From assembly GCA_030704615.1 (NCBI GenBank), contig CM060734.1:37774042-37838041 (forward strand): DNA of 64,000 nt. The letters run 5' to 3'. This document shows, piece by piece, positions 33,468 through 43,324 of this stretch. The notes under the pieces were generated by a model that had not been told where the DNA came from, did no database searches, and was given only the letters and a program-made list of their open reading frames with translations. Source of the stretch: Takakia lepidozioides. Its lineage: Eukaryota; Streptophyta; Takakiopsida; Takakiales; Takakiaceae. The position numbers and the translations under genes are program-made. Positions within the stretch are counted from its first letter, which is position 1. Every line of letters begins with the position of its first letter.

Positions 33468-34545
33468 TTGATGAGTGAGGGGAGTTCAGTGACATCACCT
33501 AGACCTCCTCAGTTAGCTCCTTTGGACACAGTGCCCATTACCTGGCAACCACCTGACTCAAGGATTTGTTTACTAGACCTGTTTGGAGGCATGAGCACTG
33601 GGTTTGCAGGAGTGTTGCAAGCAGGGATTAAAGTACGCAAATACTTGTATGTGGAGAAGGATGAGATAGCTCGACGTATTTCTATGCGCCACATTGCCTT
33701 GCTCACACACCGATATCCTAAGTTGTTGTCTCTCTCAACAATTCAAGGATACCAAAAGGCCTTGCCAGTAGACATTACCTTGCTAGGGGCGGATGATTTG
33801 GACCGACATGGTTCCATTGACTTGGTGATAGCCGGATGGCCTTGCCAAGGACACTCTCCCGCAGGTCATGGGAATGGCTTGCATGATGCACGATCGCATT
33901 TGTTTTGGGAGATGTTACGAGTGTTGCGGGACTTGCAGATGAGGCAAGTGTAACCTCTAGGCTATATCTTGGAGAATGTTCCTCTTATAGAGGATTTTCG
34001 GGCCAAGGTTATGGCCAGTGTGCATCAGGTGCGGTCTTGGATTGGATCGGCGGCACTATTGGATGAAGCAGTGGTGGGATCACACGCATCGACCTCGATT
34101 GTGGTGGACCAATCTTGCACCACTAGAACTGCTCAAGAGAGCATACGATTCCATTCAACGGCCATCCAATCTCACGGTTGAGGGCATTTTGGACCAAGGG
34201 AGGCAACCACAGAGGGTGCGACATGATGACCATCCACATCTAACAGTGGTCAATCGAGTGGGGCAGCCACGTGCGGCCTTGCCTATACTTATGAGCTTCC
34301 CCTTGTCTTATGCTTTCCGAGACAATGATCCTGGATTGATTTGGGATAGTGTGCTACAGCAATTGGTGGAGCCTAATGCGGATGAGCGGGAGCGGACAAT
34401 GGGTTTTACCACGAGCACTACAGATGTGCCAGCTCTATCAAAGGTATCACGCTGCCAAGTGTTGGGTCAAGCAATGGATCTAAATTGCTTGACATGGATA
34501 ATTGGCTTGTGCATGGGTGAACAACGGAGATTGCAGCATTGGTGA
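33468..34545 (+). pseudogene. C5-cytosine DNA methyltransferase domain inside the retrotransposon
   Basis: Canonical motifs occur in order. Motif I: LLDLFGGMSTGFAGVLQAG (residues 35-53 of the frame from 33468), the AdoMet site. YVEKDE follows as in motif II. Motif IV: LVIAGWPCQGHSPAG with catalytic Cys126 (about 33843). DARSHLFWEMLRVLRDL; motif VI: YILENVP (about 33963). Motif VIII-like: HRPRLWWTNL (about 34087-34116). Motifs IX/X: ERERTMGFTTSTTDVPALSK, then LGQAMDLNCLTWI (about 34390-34500). The motif VIII form and C-terminal block resemble the DNMT3/DRM de novo class, while PCQ rather than PCN resembles DNMT1/bacterial enzymes. A stop (TAA 33952-33954) lies between motifs IV and VI and a frameshift near 34090. 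The enzyme would methylate cytosines in DNA. Confidence 0.88.
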
Positions 34546-34985
34546 CTACTTCTACACTCCTATTAAATAGTGCATCCTCCCTGCCAACCGGGACGGTTGA
34601 GGCAGTGAGTGGGGGCGAGCACAGGATCGCAAACACCCATGGCACATGTGGGATGAGATGCGCAAAGAGAGAGTCATTGGATCTCTCAAGCAGCAGTATG
34701 AGGAGTCGGGAGAGCCATGGACTGAGGATCAGTTGGAGGCCAAGGTGGCCAAGGTTTTTGAGGAGATTGAGGATATTTCTTGCGCGGAGGATGTTCTCAA
34801 GGTGGATGGCGGAGCAAGTGAAGGCTACGCCACAGTCATATTGGGCGGACAAGGCCTAAGAGGTTGTTATCTAGCAACCAAAGGATTCGTCTCCTACCTC
34901 CAAGCCTGGTGTATCCAAGGTTGCAATCACTGAGGACAATTAGGAACCAGATGTTGGACCTACAGTCACCGGAGGAGAACGACGG
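34546..34985 (+). other. Polyprotein segment between methyltransferase and RT
   Basis: A coding-like stretch with ESGEPWTEDQLEAKVAKVFE and EIEDISCAEDVLKVDGGASE; acidic, likely helical, no recognised domain. Confidence 0.4.
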
Positions 34986-35120
34986 AGGATCCAGCGATTT
35001 CTAAGGGCTTATAGAAATTGTTTTGCCTTCGGTTTGAAGGATTTTGGGAGCTTGAAGGGTCAGGAGATTCGTATTGATTTGGCAAGTGACACGTCAATCT
35101 TTCAAAGGCCCTACCAGTTC
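34986..35120 (+). pseudogene. Start of the outer element's RT, cut by the nested chromovirus
   Basis: The frame FAFGLKDFGSLKGQEIRIDL, ASDTSIFQRPYQ corresponds to the conserved entry of gypsy RT (F-x-x-KDLG...H-x-I-x-L...P-I-x-R-R-P-Y). It stops about 35 bp before the LTR at 35154. Confidence 0.7.
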
Positions 35121-35194
35121 CTCTTTTTTCCCGGAGACTTAAGCTGTTTCTTCTGTCACGGACATAGCCCAGAGGAACTTACCAGGAGTAAATA

Positions 35195-35315
35195 CCAGAA
35201 GTTATCAAGTTACCATGTTATCAAAAGTTACCATGGCTTACCGTGATTTACCGTGATCTACCATGATTTACCATTACTTACCAAGTTACCGGAAGTTTAC
35301 CAAATTACCAAGAGT
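35195..35315 (+). repeat. 10-bp degenerate repeats in the U3 of the nested LTR
   Basis: Successive TTACCATG, TTACCGTGAT, CTACCATGAT, TTACCATTAC and TTACCAAG units, about ten copies at roughly one helical turn, repeated in the 3' LTR at 40128-40250. Confidence 0.75.
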
Positions 35316-35447
35316 AACTTGGGAAACTGCTCAGGAAGCTTCATTTGGAGGAAACTTCTCCATCAAGATACCCCCTTTGTTTAAGGAAGCTTCTCCATCA
35401 AGAAACCTCCATAGGGGAAGCTTCTTAGGGAATTTCTTAGTAGCCAG

Positions 35448-35455
35448 TATATATA
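35448..35455 (+). promoter_or_regulatory. TATA box of the nested LTR
   Basis: TATATATA in an otherwise mixed sequence, about 31 bp upstream of the base where the primer-site complement starts (35479). It fits a normal TATA-to-start distance. Confidence 0.75.
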
Positions 35456-35478
35456 GGAGGCGAGACTGGACACTCTTC

Positions 35479-35489
35479 AGTCTCGCCAA
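35479..35489 (+). promoter_or_regulatory. Predicted transcript 5' end, self-primer complement
   Basis: AGTCTCGCCAA is the exact reverse complement of TTGGCGAGACT at 35750-35760, just after the LTR. A sense copy GGCGAGACT at 35459-35467 gives a hairpin across the predicted start. Confidence 0.7.
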
Positions 35490-35749
35490 CACAAGTTCAA
35501 GCTATTCTTGTTCCTCGTCCCAGTACTCTAGTCCAGTTTCCAGTATCTGGTACTCCAGTCCAGTTTCCAGCATTCCAATATTCGAGTCGAGTTCCAGTAT
35601 CTTGTACTCTTGTCCATTGTTATAGAGATCATCTTGATTTATGTTTATCCACCATGCACTCGGCCACGCCGACCTTGATTTCTTGTCTAGTCTTGTACCT
35701 CTAGTCTAATCTCTTGTTTGTGTTCGGTCATGTTCTCATCCTTGACAGT

Positions 35750-35760
35750 TTGGCGAGACT
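35750..35760 (+). promoter_or_regulatory. Primer-binding site of the nested chromovirus (self-priming type)
   Basis: TTGGCGAGACT begins two bases after the LTR end. It does not match the initiator-Met tRNA site TGGTATCAGAGC used by the neighbouring chromovirus, but pairs perfectly with the predicted start of its own transcript. Confidence 0.7.
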
Positions 35761-35785
35761 AAAGTTTGTTCCTTAGTTAGTTAAG

Positions 35786-36620
35786 ATGGAAGACACATTT
35801 GCGGAAATGGTCGCCACATTGCAGAGTCTTCAGCTCCAGCTGCAAGAACTTCGTACCTCTACCGCCCAATTGCAAGCTGATCAGTCTCAAGATCTTGGCA
35901 ACGCTCTCCACAATTCACAACAACAAATTTCAGAGTTAAATGAGTCGAACAATGGATCTTCAACCATACGAGTCTCTACTGCAACAGCTCCTACTGCAAC
36001 GGTTCATCTTCAACAGATTACGAGAGAACCAAAGATCAGCATGCCCGAGAAATTTGATAGGACGAGATCAAGATTTCGCGGTTTTGTTCAACAAGTACGA
36101 CTGTTCCTACGACTACATCCACAACGCTACCCCGATGAAGGTATTCAAGTGGGATTCGTGGGCACCCTTCTATCAGGCACTGCCCTATCTTGGTTTGCAC
36201 CGCTATTAGAAAACAAATTCGTATTTACTATATAATTTTGAAGCATTCATGTCCGAGTTCACTGCAACGTTTGGAGAGAATGATAGAGAGAGAGTGACAA
36301 AGATGCGAAATCTTCAACAAAGAGCACGTCCTGCTTCCGTTTATGCTGCCGAATTTTGACAACTTGCGTGCGATCTCGACTGGAATGAGAAAAACCTCAT
36401 TAGTCAGTTTCGATGTGGACTAAAAGATGATGTAAAAGATTTGTTGCCGACAATGTCAAATGTGAGCGTACTGAGTGAATTCATCACCCAAGTCATTGCA
36501 TGCGATAATCGTTTGTTCGAAAGACGTCAAGAAAAGCGATCTGGATGGTCGACGACGCATCATGTCACTGCTACTACGGCACCAAACACAATGATCCATC
36601 AGACATCCGGTAGTGATCTT
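35786..36620 (+). pseudogene. Gag of the nested chromovirus
   Basis: ATG at 35786 (MEDTFAEMVATLQSLQLQLQ). A coiled-coil, Gln/Leu-rich N-terminus is followed by the retrotransposon Gag core: RGFVQQVRLFLRLHPQRYPD, VGFVGTLLSGTALSWFAPLL, FEAFMSEFTATFGENDRER and LISQFRCGLKDDVKDLL. No CCHC zinc knuckle is seen before the protease. A frameshift lies near 36230 and a TGA near 36357. Confidence 0.85.
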
Positions 36621-39600
36621 ATGCAGATCAGAGTGCAAAATCGAGAGATCTCTGTAGAAGCACTTTTGGACTCAGGGGCTTCAGCTTGTTTTATGGACAA
36701 AAACTTTGCAAAGCAACACAATTTAACGCTCGTAAAGAAGAAACTTTTGGCCCCCGTTGAAGTCATCGATGGACGACCGTTAACATCAGGAAATGTGAAC
36801 CATGAAACTCGACCACTTGAAATGAAGCTTAAAGACCAAGCATCATATATTGTTTTCAACGTCATCCAGTCTCCAACGAATCATGTGATCCTTGGGCTTC
36901 CCTAGTTCGTACTTCACAATCCCGACATCGATTGGCGATCGCGAAAACAAATTGTAGAAATATCAAAAATATTCAACCCTTATTCCTTGGAGCTAGAGCT
37001 TTCATGAAAGCTACCAAAAAAGAGGCGGCATTTGTACTTTATGCGATTCCGATCAAGACCACAATAGACAAAGGTACTTCAACATTACCCGCTCAATATC
37101 AAGATTTCAACGATGTCTTCGAGAATAAAAATGCAGACATATTGCCAGAACATCGATCTTATGACTGTGCAATTGAGTTACAAGAAAGAGCCCAACCACC
37201 ATTTGGCCCAATCTATAACTTATCGCAAACGGAGTTGGCTACATTACGTGAATACATTGATGAAAATTTGTCGAAGCACTTCATCAGACATTCAAAATCA
37301 CCTGCGGGGGCGCCTATCTTGTTTGTGAAAAAGAAGGATGGATCATTACGCATGTGTGTCGACTATCGTGGTCTCAACAAAATCACAATCAAGAATCGTT
37401 ATCCGTTGCCGCTGATTTCTGGGCTTCTCGACCAGCTAGAACGAGCGAAGATTTTCACCAAAATTGACTTGAGAGGAGTTTATAACCTTGTACGGATAAA
37501 AGAATGAGACGAATGGAAAACAACTTTTCAAACAAAGTATGGACATTTTGAATACAGTGTTATGTCTTTCGGTCTTACAAATGCTCCAGCAATTTTCCAA
37601 CATATGATGAATGACATTTTTCGAGAATTTTTAGATGACTTTGTAGTCATCTATTTGGATGACATTTTGATATTTTCACAGAATGAAGAAGAACATGGCC
37701 GCGATGTACGCCTTGTCCTTGATAAATTAAGAGAAAGAGGACTATATGCCAAGTTGGAGAAATGTCTTTTCCATCAATCTGAGGTCGAATTTATGGGCTA
37801 CATTATTTCCGACAAAGGTGTCTTTATGGATCAGAAGAAAATACAAACCATCATCGAGTGGATTAAACCAACTTCGGTCCGAGATATACAATGTTTTTTG
37901 GGCTTTGCAAATTTCTATAGAATCTTCATCAATGACTACTCCAAAATTGTTGCACCATTGACACAACTCATATGGAAGGACAAATTTGTATGGGACAAGA
38001 AGGCTGACCAGACATTTGAAAGGTTGAAGCAGGCATTTACAACGGGTACATGCAGACCCATCTAAACCATTCTTCTTGGAAGCAGATGCATCAGACTTTG
38101 CACTTAGCGCTATACTTTCTCAATACGGTACGGATGGCCGATTTTACCCTGTTGGTTTTCGTTCTCGCAAATTTTCCGCTGCAGAGATCAATTATGAAAT
38201 CCATGATAAAGAACTTCTAGTGATCATCGATGCTTTTGAGGAGTGGCGTCATCTACTGGAGGGAGCTAAACATCAGGTCATTGTCTACACCGATCACAAA
38301 AATCTCGAATATTTTATGAGTGCTCGTGTTTTGAATCGACGTCAAGTCAGATAGGGTATGTCACTAGCAAGGTTTGATTTTGTTATTACCTATCGCCCCG
38401 GACATCTTCAAGGGAAACCCGATGCTCTTTCTCGACGATCGTATCTTGCGCCGAAAAAAAAGGAGGCAGCTTTCGACCAACATAAATCCATCATCTTGAA
38501 ACCAAGAAATCTCCAATTGAATATGCTATCCATGTCCACCTATGACAATGCAGAGATCATAAAAGAGATTCAGGAAGCACTGAAGAGTGACCAATTTGCT
38601 ACGACACTACGAAGTCAACTAAATCAACCTCGAGACAACCCACAGGTTACAAACGACTTCAAAGATGGATTACTTTATTTCAAGAGACTTCTCTATGTAC
38701 CTCTAGGACCTACACGGCTTCGAATTCTTCAAATATGTCATGATCTTCCGGCTGCAGGACATTTCGGCTTCAACAAAACAATGGAATTGATATCCAGGGA
38801 CTATTGGTGGCCGCAGATGTGGAAACTCGTGAAAGAATTTATAAAATCTTGCGACACGTATGCTAGAGCGAATGGACCACGACATTGACCTTACGGCCTT
38901 CTTCAACCATTACCCATTCCCAAGGGTCCATGGTCGTCCGTGTCTATGGACTTTATTACGGACCTTCCAATTCCCAATACCACCGATTCAATTTTTGTTA
39001 TGGTAGATTGTTTTACGAAAATAACACATTTCATTCCATGTAATAAGACTGTTACCGGTGAGGAAACTGCAAGACTCTTCCTCAATAATATCTACCGCAT
39101 TCATGGATTCCTGAAGGACATCATATCTGATCGAGGACCACAGTTCATATCAAATTTCTGGAGGGGATTAATTCACATATTGGATACTAAGATCAACCTC
39201 TCTACAGCTAATCATCCACAGACTAATGGTTAAACCGAAAGTGTAAGTCAGATTTTGGAGCAGTATCTTCGCTGTACGATAAATTATCACCAAGATAATT
39301 GGACGAACCTTCTATCATTGGCTGAGTTTGCCTACAACAACACTATACATTCTTCGACCAAGCATTTTTTTCCAATTATGGTCATCATCCTCGAGCAAAC
39401 CCGTTCCACATGAAGACTGTTGGAAGCCCTGCTGCAGAAAACTTTGCTACTCATCTTGCTACGATTCACAAGGAGCTTACATTCCACCTCGCAGAAGCTC
39501 AAAAACAATACAAGGAGTATGCAGATCAACGTCGCCAACTCCAACCCCAGTTCAAGGTCGGAGATTGTGTGTGGTTCCTTCAACGGGACAAACAAACCTC

Positions 39601-40086
39601 GCGACCATCAAGAAAGTTGGATTATCAACGAAGTATGCGCATCCATTCAGTCTTTCATGTTTCATTATTGGAGTCGTATCATCCATCGAATATTCCAGAG
39701 AGAGTCTCCGTACCACCTCCACCAATTGAAGTCAATCGGGAAATTAAGTATAAAGTCGACGAAGTCCTAGACTCTCGCATCAAGTATAAACGTCTTGAGT
39801 ATTTCGTACATTGGAAAGGCTACGACATCAGCGAATGAACGTGGGAACCTTCATCCAACCTCGCCAATGCATCTGACAAAGTCCAAGAGTTTCATCAACG
39901 ATATCCAACTAAGCCCCGAGCCCCGTCAATAAGACAACACGACGACGATGGCAGTCAAGTTAGCTTCAAGGTGAAGACTCCACATTCAGTGTACCTGACA
40001 CACACTAAGGAGGGAGGTTTTCCAACTCTAAGCAAGTCCAAGATTTTACCGCTCCTCGAGGAACTCGGCGATAGAGGAAGGGGTGA
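36621..40086 (+). pseudogene. Pol of the nested chromovirus: PR, RT, RNase H, IN, chromodomain
   Basis: Protease ALLDSGASACFMDKNF (36660-36710). [34 protein letters not shown] and VVIYLDDILIF (catalytic YLDD about 37652). RNase H: LEADASDFALSAILSQYG and YTDHKNLEYF. Integrase: AAGHFGFNKTMELISRDYWW, where the zinc motif reads CDTY instead of C-x2-C, then SMDFITDLP, SDRGPQFISNFW and HPQTNG. Chromodomain: VDEVLDSRIKYKRLEYFVHW then KGYDISE (39752-39836). Stops interrupt at 36903, 37505, 38352, 38886, 39231 and 39836; several fit single C-to-T or G-to-A changes. A frameshift near 39390 affects integrase. Inactive. Confidence 0.9.
40072..40086 (+). promoter_or_regulatory. Polypurine tract of the nested chromovirus
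   Basis: Purine-rich AGAGGAAGGGGTGA lies directly before the 3' LTR, the place where plus-strand synthesis is primed. Confidence 0.7.
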
Positions 40087-40325
40087 TGTCACGGACATAG
40101 CCCAGAGGAACATACCAGGAGTAGATATTAGAAGTTACCAAGTTACCATGTTACCGAAAGTTACCATGACTTACCGTGATTTACCGTAATCTACCATGAT
40201 TTACCATTACTTATCAAGTTACCGGGAGTTTATCAAATTACTAAGAGTAACTTGGGAAACTGCTCATGAAGCTTCTTTTGGAGGAAACTTCTCCATCAAG
40301 ATACCTTTTTTGCTTAAGGAAGCTT
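40087..40325 (+). repeat. Truncated 3' LTR of the nested chromovirus
   Basis: 239 bp matching 35154-35394 of the 5' LTR, cut at AAGGAAGCTT. The remaining 355 bp (R/U5 and part of U3) are missing. Confidence 0.9.
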
Positions 40326-40796
40326 GTTTGTACCAATGGCGGTTCTTACCGTTTGGGTTGAAGATGCTCCTGCAGAGTTTCAGAGGGTCATGGATAGGAT
40401 TCTCGCGGGGCTAGACTTCGCCTGGTGCTACATTGATGACATCATCGTCTTTAGTGCTATAGTTGAGGAGCGCCATGAGAGACACCTTCAGGTGATGTTG
40501 GAGCGCTTGAGAGCGCACGGGTTGAAATTGCACCCTGGAAAGTGCAAGTTCTTCCACAATCAGATTGAGTATCTGGGCCACATGATATACCCTGGAGGAT
40601 TGGGTGTTCAACAGACAAAGGTGGAGGCCATTGCATGCATTCCACGCCCCATGGATGTGAGCAGAGTTTGTGCTTTCATGGGATTGACAAACTACTATCG
40701 ACGGTTTGTCAAGGGATTTAACAACATTGCAAAAGCTCTTACCAAGTTGACCAATAATTTAGCCACTCGTACCCTTTTTCAAAATCCTTAAAAAAA
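40326..40796 (+). pseudogene. RT palm/thumb of the methyltransferase gypsy element, resumed
   Basis: Begins LYQWRFLPFGLK, a one-base shift, then APAEFQRVMDRILAGLDFAW, CYIDDIIVFS (catalytic YIDD, about 40427-40456), HPGKCKFFHNQIEYLGHMIY and MGLTNYYRRFVKGFNNIAKA. Translation ends at 40790. This is a different RT from the nested chromovirus and continues the piece broken at 35120. Confidence 0.82.
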
Positions 40797-41639
40797 ACCC
40801 TGGACACCACCAAAATCTGATACCCCCTCACACTAAAAACATCCTACCGTGCAGGGAATTTATGATTTTCGTGTGCCGTTTATTGGAGCATGTAGAGGAC
40901 AATGACACGTACATTTTTTCATTCGACGGACTGCATGATCATCCGACTTCATGCATGGAAGTTATGGCATGTATGAAAAATGAAGCGACTCGAAAATCGA
41001 TCGCGTCATCGTTTCGGGGTTAAGCCTATGGTACTCTTTGAGTTGAATTAAGCTTTTGGCTTTCTTGAAGGTGCTGATTTATTGATATGTCATTAGGGAT
41101 TATGACATGGCAATTTTCCATTCTCAAAATAAATATAAGAAGCGGAAATTATGGTGTATCTTTCTCCCGATGGAGTACTTGCCACTACGGCATTATGTTG
41201 GAAGTAGGCACTTTGAACCCTAGATCACCTAGGTCATGCACAAGCAAGGCACAATCTCCCAACCACTTGGCTGCATGCTCTAATGCTCCCCAAATTAACA
41301 CCAAATTCCCAAGGCTTCTCATTAGAAGATATTAGGGTCTTTAAGACCACGGACTTAGTGTATTGAACGACGCAAAGAAGGGTGGAAGGGCTTCCAACCT
41401 AGCGCTAACTGCGGTAGGGCTCAGGGGAGACAAGAGGGGCCATGACCAGCCTCATAACCACATAAAACATTAAAAGTGTAAGACTTTCTAGGAAATAGTA
41501 GGTAGTGCAATGGTGAAGAACCTCCAATGGTACCTATTAAGGATTGTGTTCAGTTTCAAGTGGGAGCTACGAGTCTTAATTATAATAAATATTTTTTGAA
41601 CTCGTTATTCCGCAAAAAAATTTCTAAGTCCTGATTTCT
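40797..41639. other. No gene recognised
   Basis: Non-coding, without recognised repeats. Confidence 0.4.
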
Positions 41640-43085
41640 TTTATGTTGCAAGCGGGCAAGCGCGGCGGACCTCCAGAGTGAATCTGGCGGATAGGGGCCC
41701 CACTGACCCCTTGACCAATATCCAGTGGATTGGATGTTTAAGTGGACCGTCCAATGGACAGGTGCAGCAGACCTCAAGAGTGAACCCCGGCGGACAAGCG
41801 CCCCACTGACTCACGGACCATCCAGTGGATTGGATGTTTAAGTGGACCATCTAGTGGACATGCTCATGGACCATCCTGAGTTATAGGGAAAATGCCTATG
41901 ACTGATCACCCCATAAATGCTTCGATTAGGTCCTATACACTTTTGTTTTTTGAAAGGTCGACCTACCTTTTTTGTGGGAAGATAATAGGAATAATAGAAG
42001 AACTTAATGCACACGTGCAACCTCTTTGACAGGATGGTACGCCGGTTTCCGGCATGTCAAATCTTCCCCACCCTCTCTTGAGAGTGACATGGAATTGAAG
42101 GAGTGTCAACTCCAGTCAGGGTTACACGACGAGGTGTGTAACTCCACTTGGGGTTATATTGGGTTACACTACAAAAGATGTATAACTCCATTTGGGGTTA
42201 CATTGGGTTACACTGACGAGATGTATAACTCCACTCGGGGTTACACAGAAATGGAGTGTAATTCCACTTGTGTAACTCACACTTGGTCTCGAAATTTGAC
42301 TAAGTCCAAATTTGGCTAAGTATAAAATGGACTAATCAGTGTTACATGAGAAACCAGGGTTACACCCGTGGAGGGTTACATCGACTGGGGTTACCATACA
42401 AAAGCCTCCCGTGAAGAATCAAACCCTAAACCTCACCGCCTATCACCTTACCATCACGCTACCCACCGCAACTTACAACCCACTCGGATTCTTAAGTATT
42501 TAATAGTGAAACCGAGGTAAGAGAGGGTGGGGAGGATTTGACAGGGGCCCCGCCAGAGGAGCCCAAGTTGCCGGAATCCGGCGAAAGTACCGTTGGATTA
42601 CACGCATCCATTAAGTTCTTACATTACTCCTATTATCTTCATTTTTTGTGCTAGGTCAATTTCTTTTTTGACTTTCATTATAACAATAGAAAATACCTTT
42701 TACATGAGATGTTGATAAATTATTGACCTTTCACACAATCATAAATTAGAAATTAGAAATGAAAGAGAAGTTTGAACATCTTACGATCAGTCCAAAATAA
42801 GAACCCTTTTGGTTTGTGCCACATTATACTGATCTCCAATCCATATTCTCCAACTTGAAGTGTAAAATTATCCCTTTCACAAATTGGGTAGCTATATTAC
42901 TTATAAAATGGTATTTGGGTACTTCGGAATGTCTCTCATTTTTTAAATATTAAGGTCTTTAATGTGTGTGTGGGCCCCGCCAGTATGGATCCATGGGTCA
43001 CCCAAGTCAACGCACGTGCGGCCACGTCAGCATGTCCACTGGGCGTTCCACTTAACCATCCAATCCACCAATATAATGGTGATCA
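41640..43085. repeat. Large inverted-repeat (foldback) element
   Basis: Outer arms: GTGGATTGGATGTTTAAGTG near 41727 and again near 41828 (two tandem left units of about 105 bp), and its inverted counterpart CACTTAACCATCCAATCCAC near 43050. Inner arms: about 41950-42083 (AGATAATAGGAATAAT, AGAACTTAATG, CCCCACCCTCTCTT) pairs with about 42514-42665 in reverse (AAGAGAGGGTGGGG, CATTAAGTTCT, ATTACTCCTATTATCT). The loop (42084-42513) holds short dyads. No transposase is visible, so it is a non-autonomous foldback or TIR element. Confidence 0.75.
42100..42280. repeat. Tandem dyad array in the foldback loop
   Basis: Repeats of about 38-45 bp built from GTGTAACTCCACTTGGGGTT and its relatives; GTGTAAC and GTTACAC pair as small hairpins. 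At least four units, with scattered GGGTTACA further to about 42400. Confidence 0.75.
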
Positions 43086-43324
43086 TCCACACTCACTTGT
43101 CAACCTCTATTGCTATGAACATCTTCTCACTTCGGGGCGGCTGCTTGAAGTCCTATACAATTCTTGGAAATTTGAAACATTGGCACATGTTCCTTGACTT
43201 CTAGTAAACAACCTCAAATGAATCCCATCTTAACAGCCGTACCCAAACACTTTTTATTGAGATTACCTTTCATATATGAAAATACAATAAAAAAGATTAA
43301 AATTTCCCCCTCTATGTAGCTTCG
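43086..43324. other. Spacer before chromovirus 2
   Basis: Nothing recognised. Confidence 0.4.

Larger units (their letters stand above)
35154..35747 (+). repeat. 5' LTR of the nested chromovirus
   Basis: 594 bp from TGTCACGGACATAG to CTTGACA, with terminal inverted TGTC/GACA. U3 contains a run of degenerate 10-bp units (TTACCRTGAT-like) from about 35195 to 35315. Confidence 0.9.
35154..40325 (+). mobile_element. Nested chromovirus (Ty3/gypsy) with self-priming signature
   Basis: The 5' LTR (35154-35747), leader, single Gag-Pol frame (from ATG 35786) with protease, RT, RNase H, integrase and chromodomain, polypurine tract, and a 3' LTR truncated to 239 bp. The LTR ends are TGTCACGG...CTTGACA. 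The two LTR copies differ at about 19 of about 238 compared positions, mostly C/T and G/A changes, so the insertion is old. It sits inside the RT of the methyltransferase element. Because the 3' LTR is truncated at AAGGAAGCTT (40325), no target-site duplication can be seen. Confidence 0.9.
30651..40796 (+). mobile_element. Ty3/gypsy element encoding a cytosine methyltransferase, split by a nested chromovirus
   Basis: The order on the plus strand is Gag (30690-31770), basic/RGG region (31770-32290), protease-like domain (32740-33160), C5-methyltransferase (33468-34545), linker (34600-34990) and the start of RT (to about 35120). After the nested element, the RT palm resumes at 40326 and ends at about 40796. 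Roughly 120 RT residues are missing at the nesting site. RNase H and integrase are not here; the fragment at 24885 shows what should follow. Numerous stops and frameshifts make it inactive. The 5' LTR is not identified. Confidence 0.8.

Noticed and set aside
41838-42020. Minus-strand frame as a transposase of the foldback element
   Set aside because: Lies in the inverted arm and has no transposase motif.
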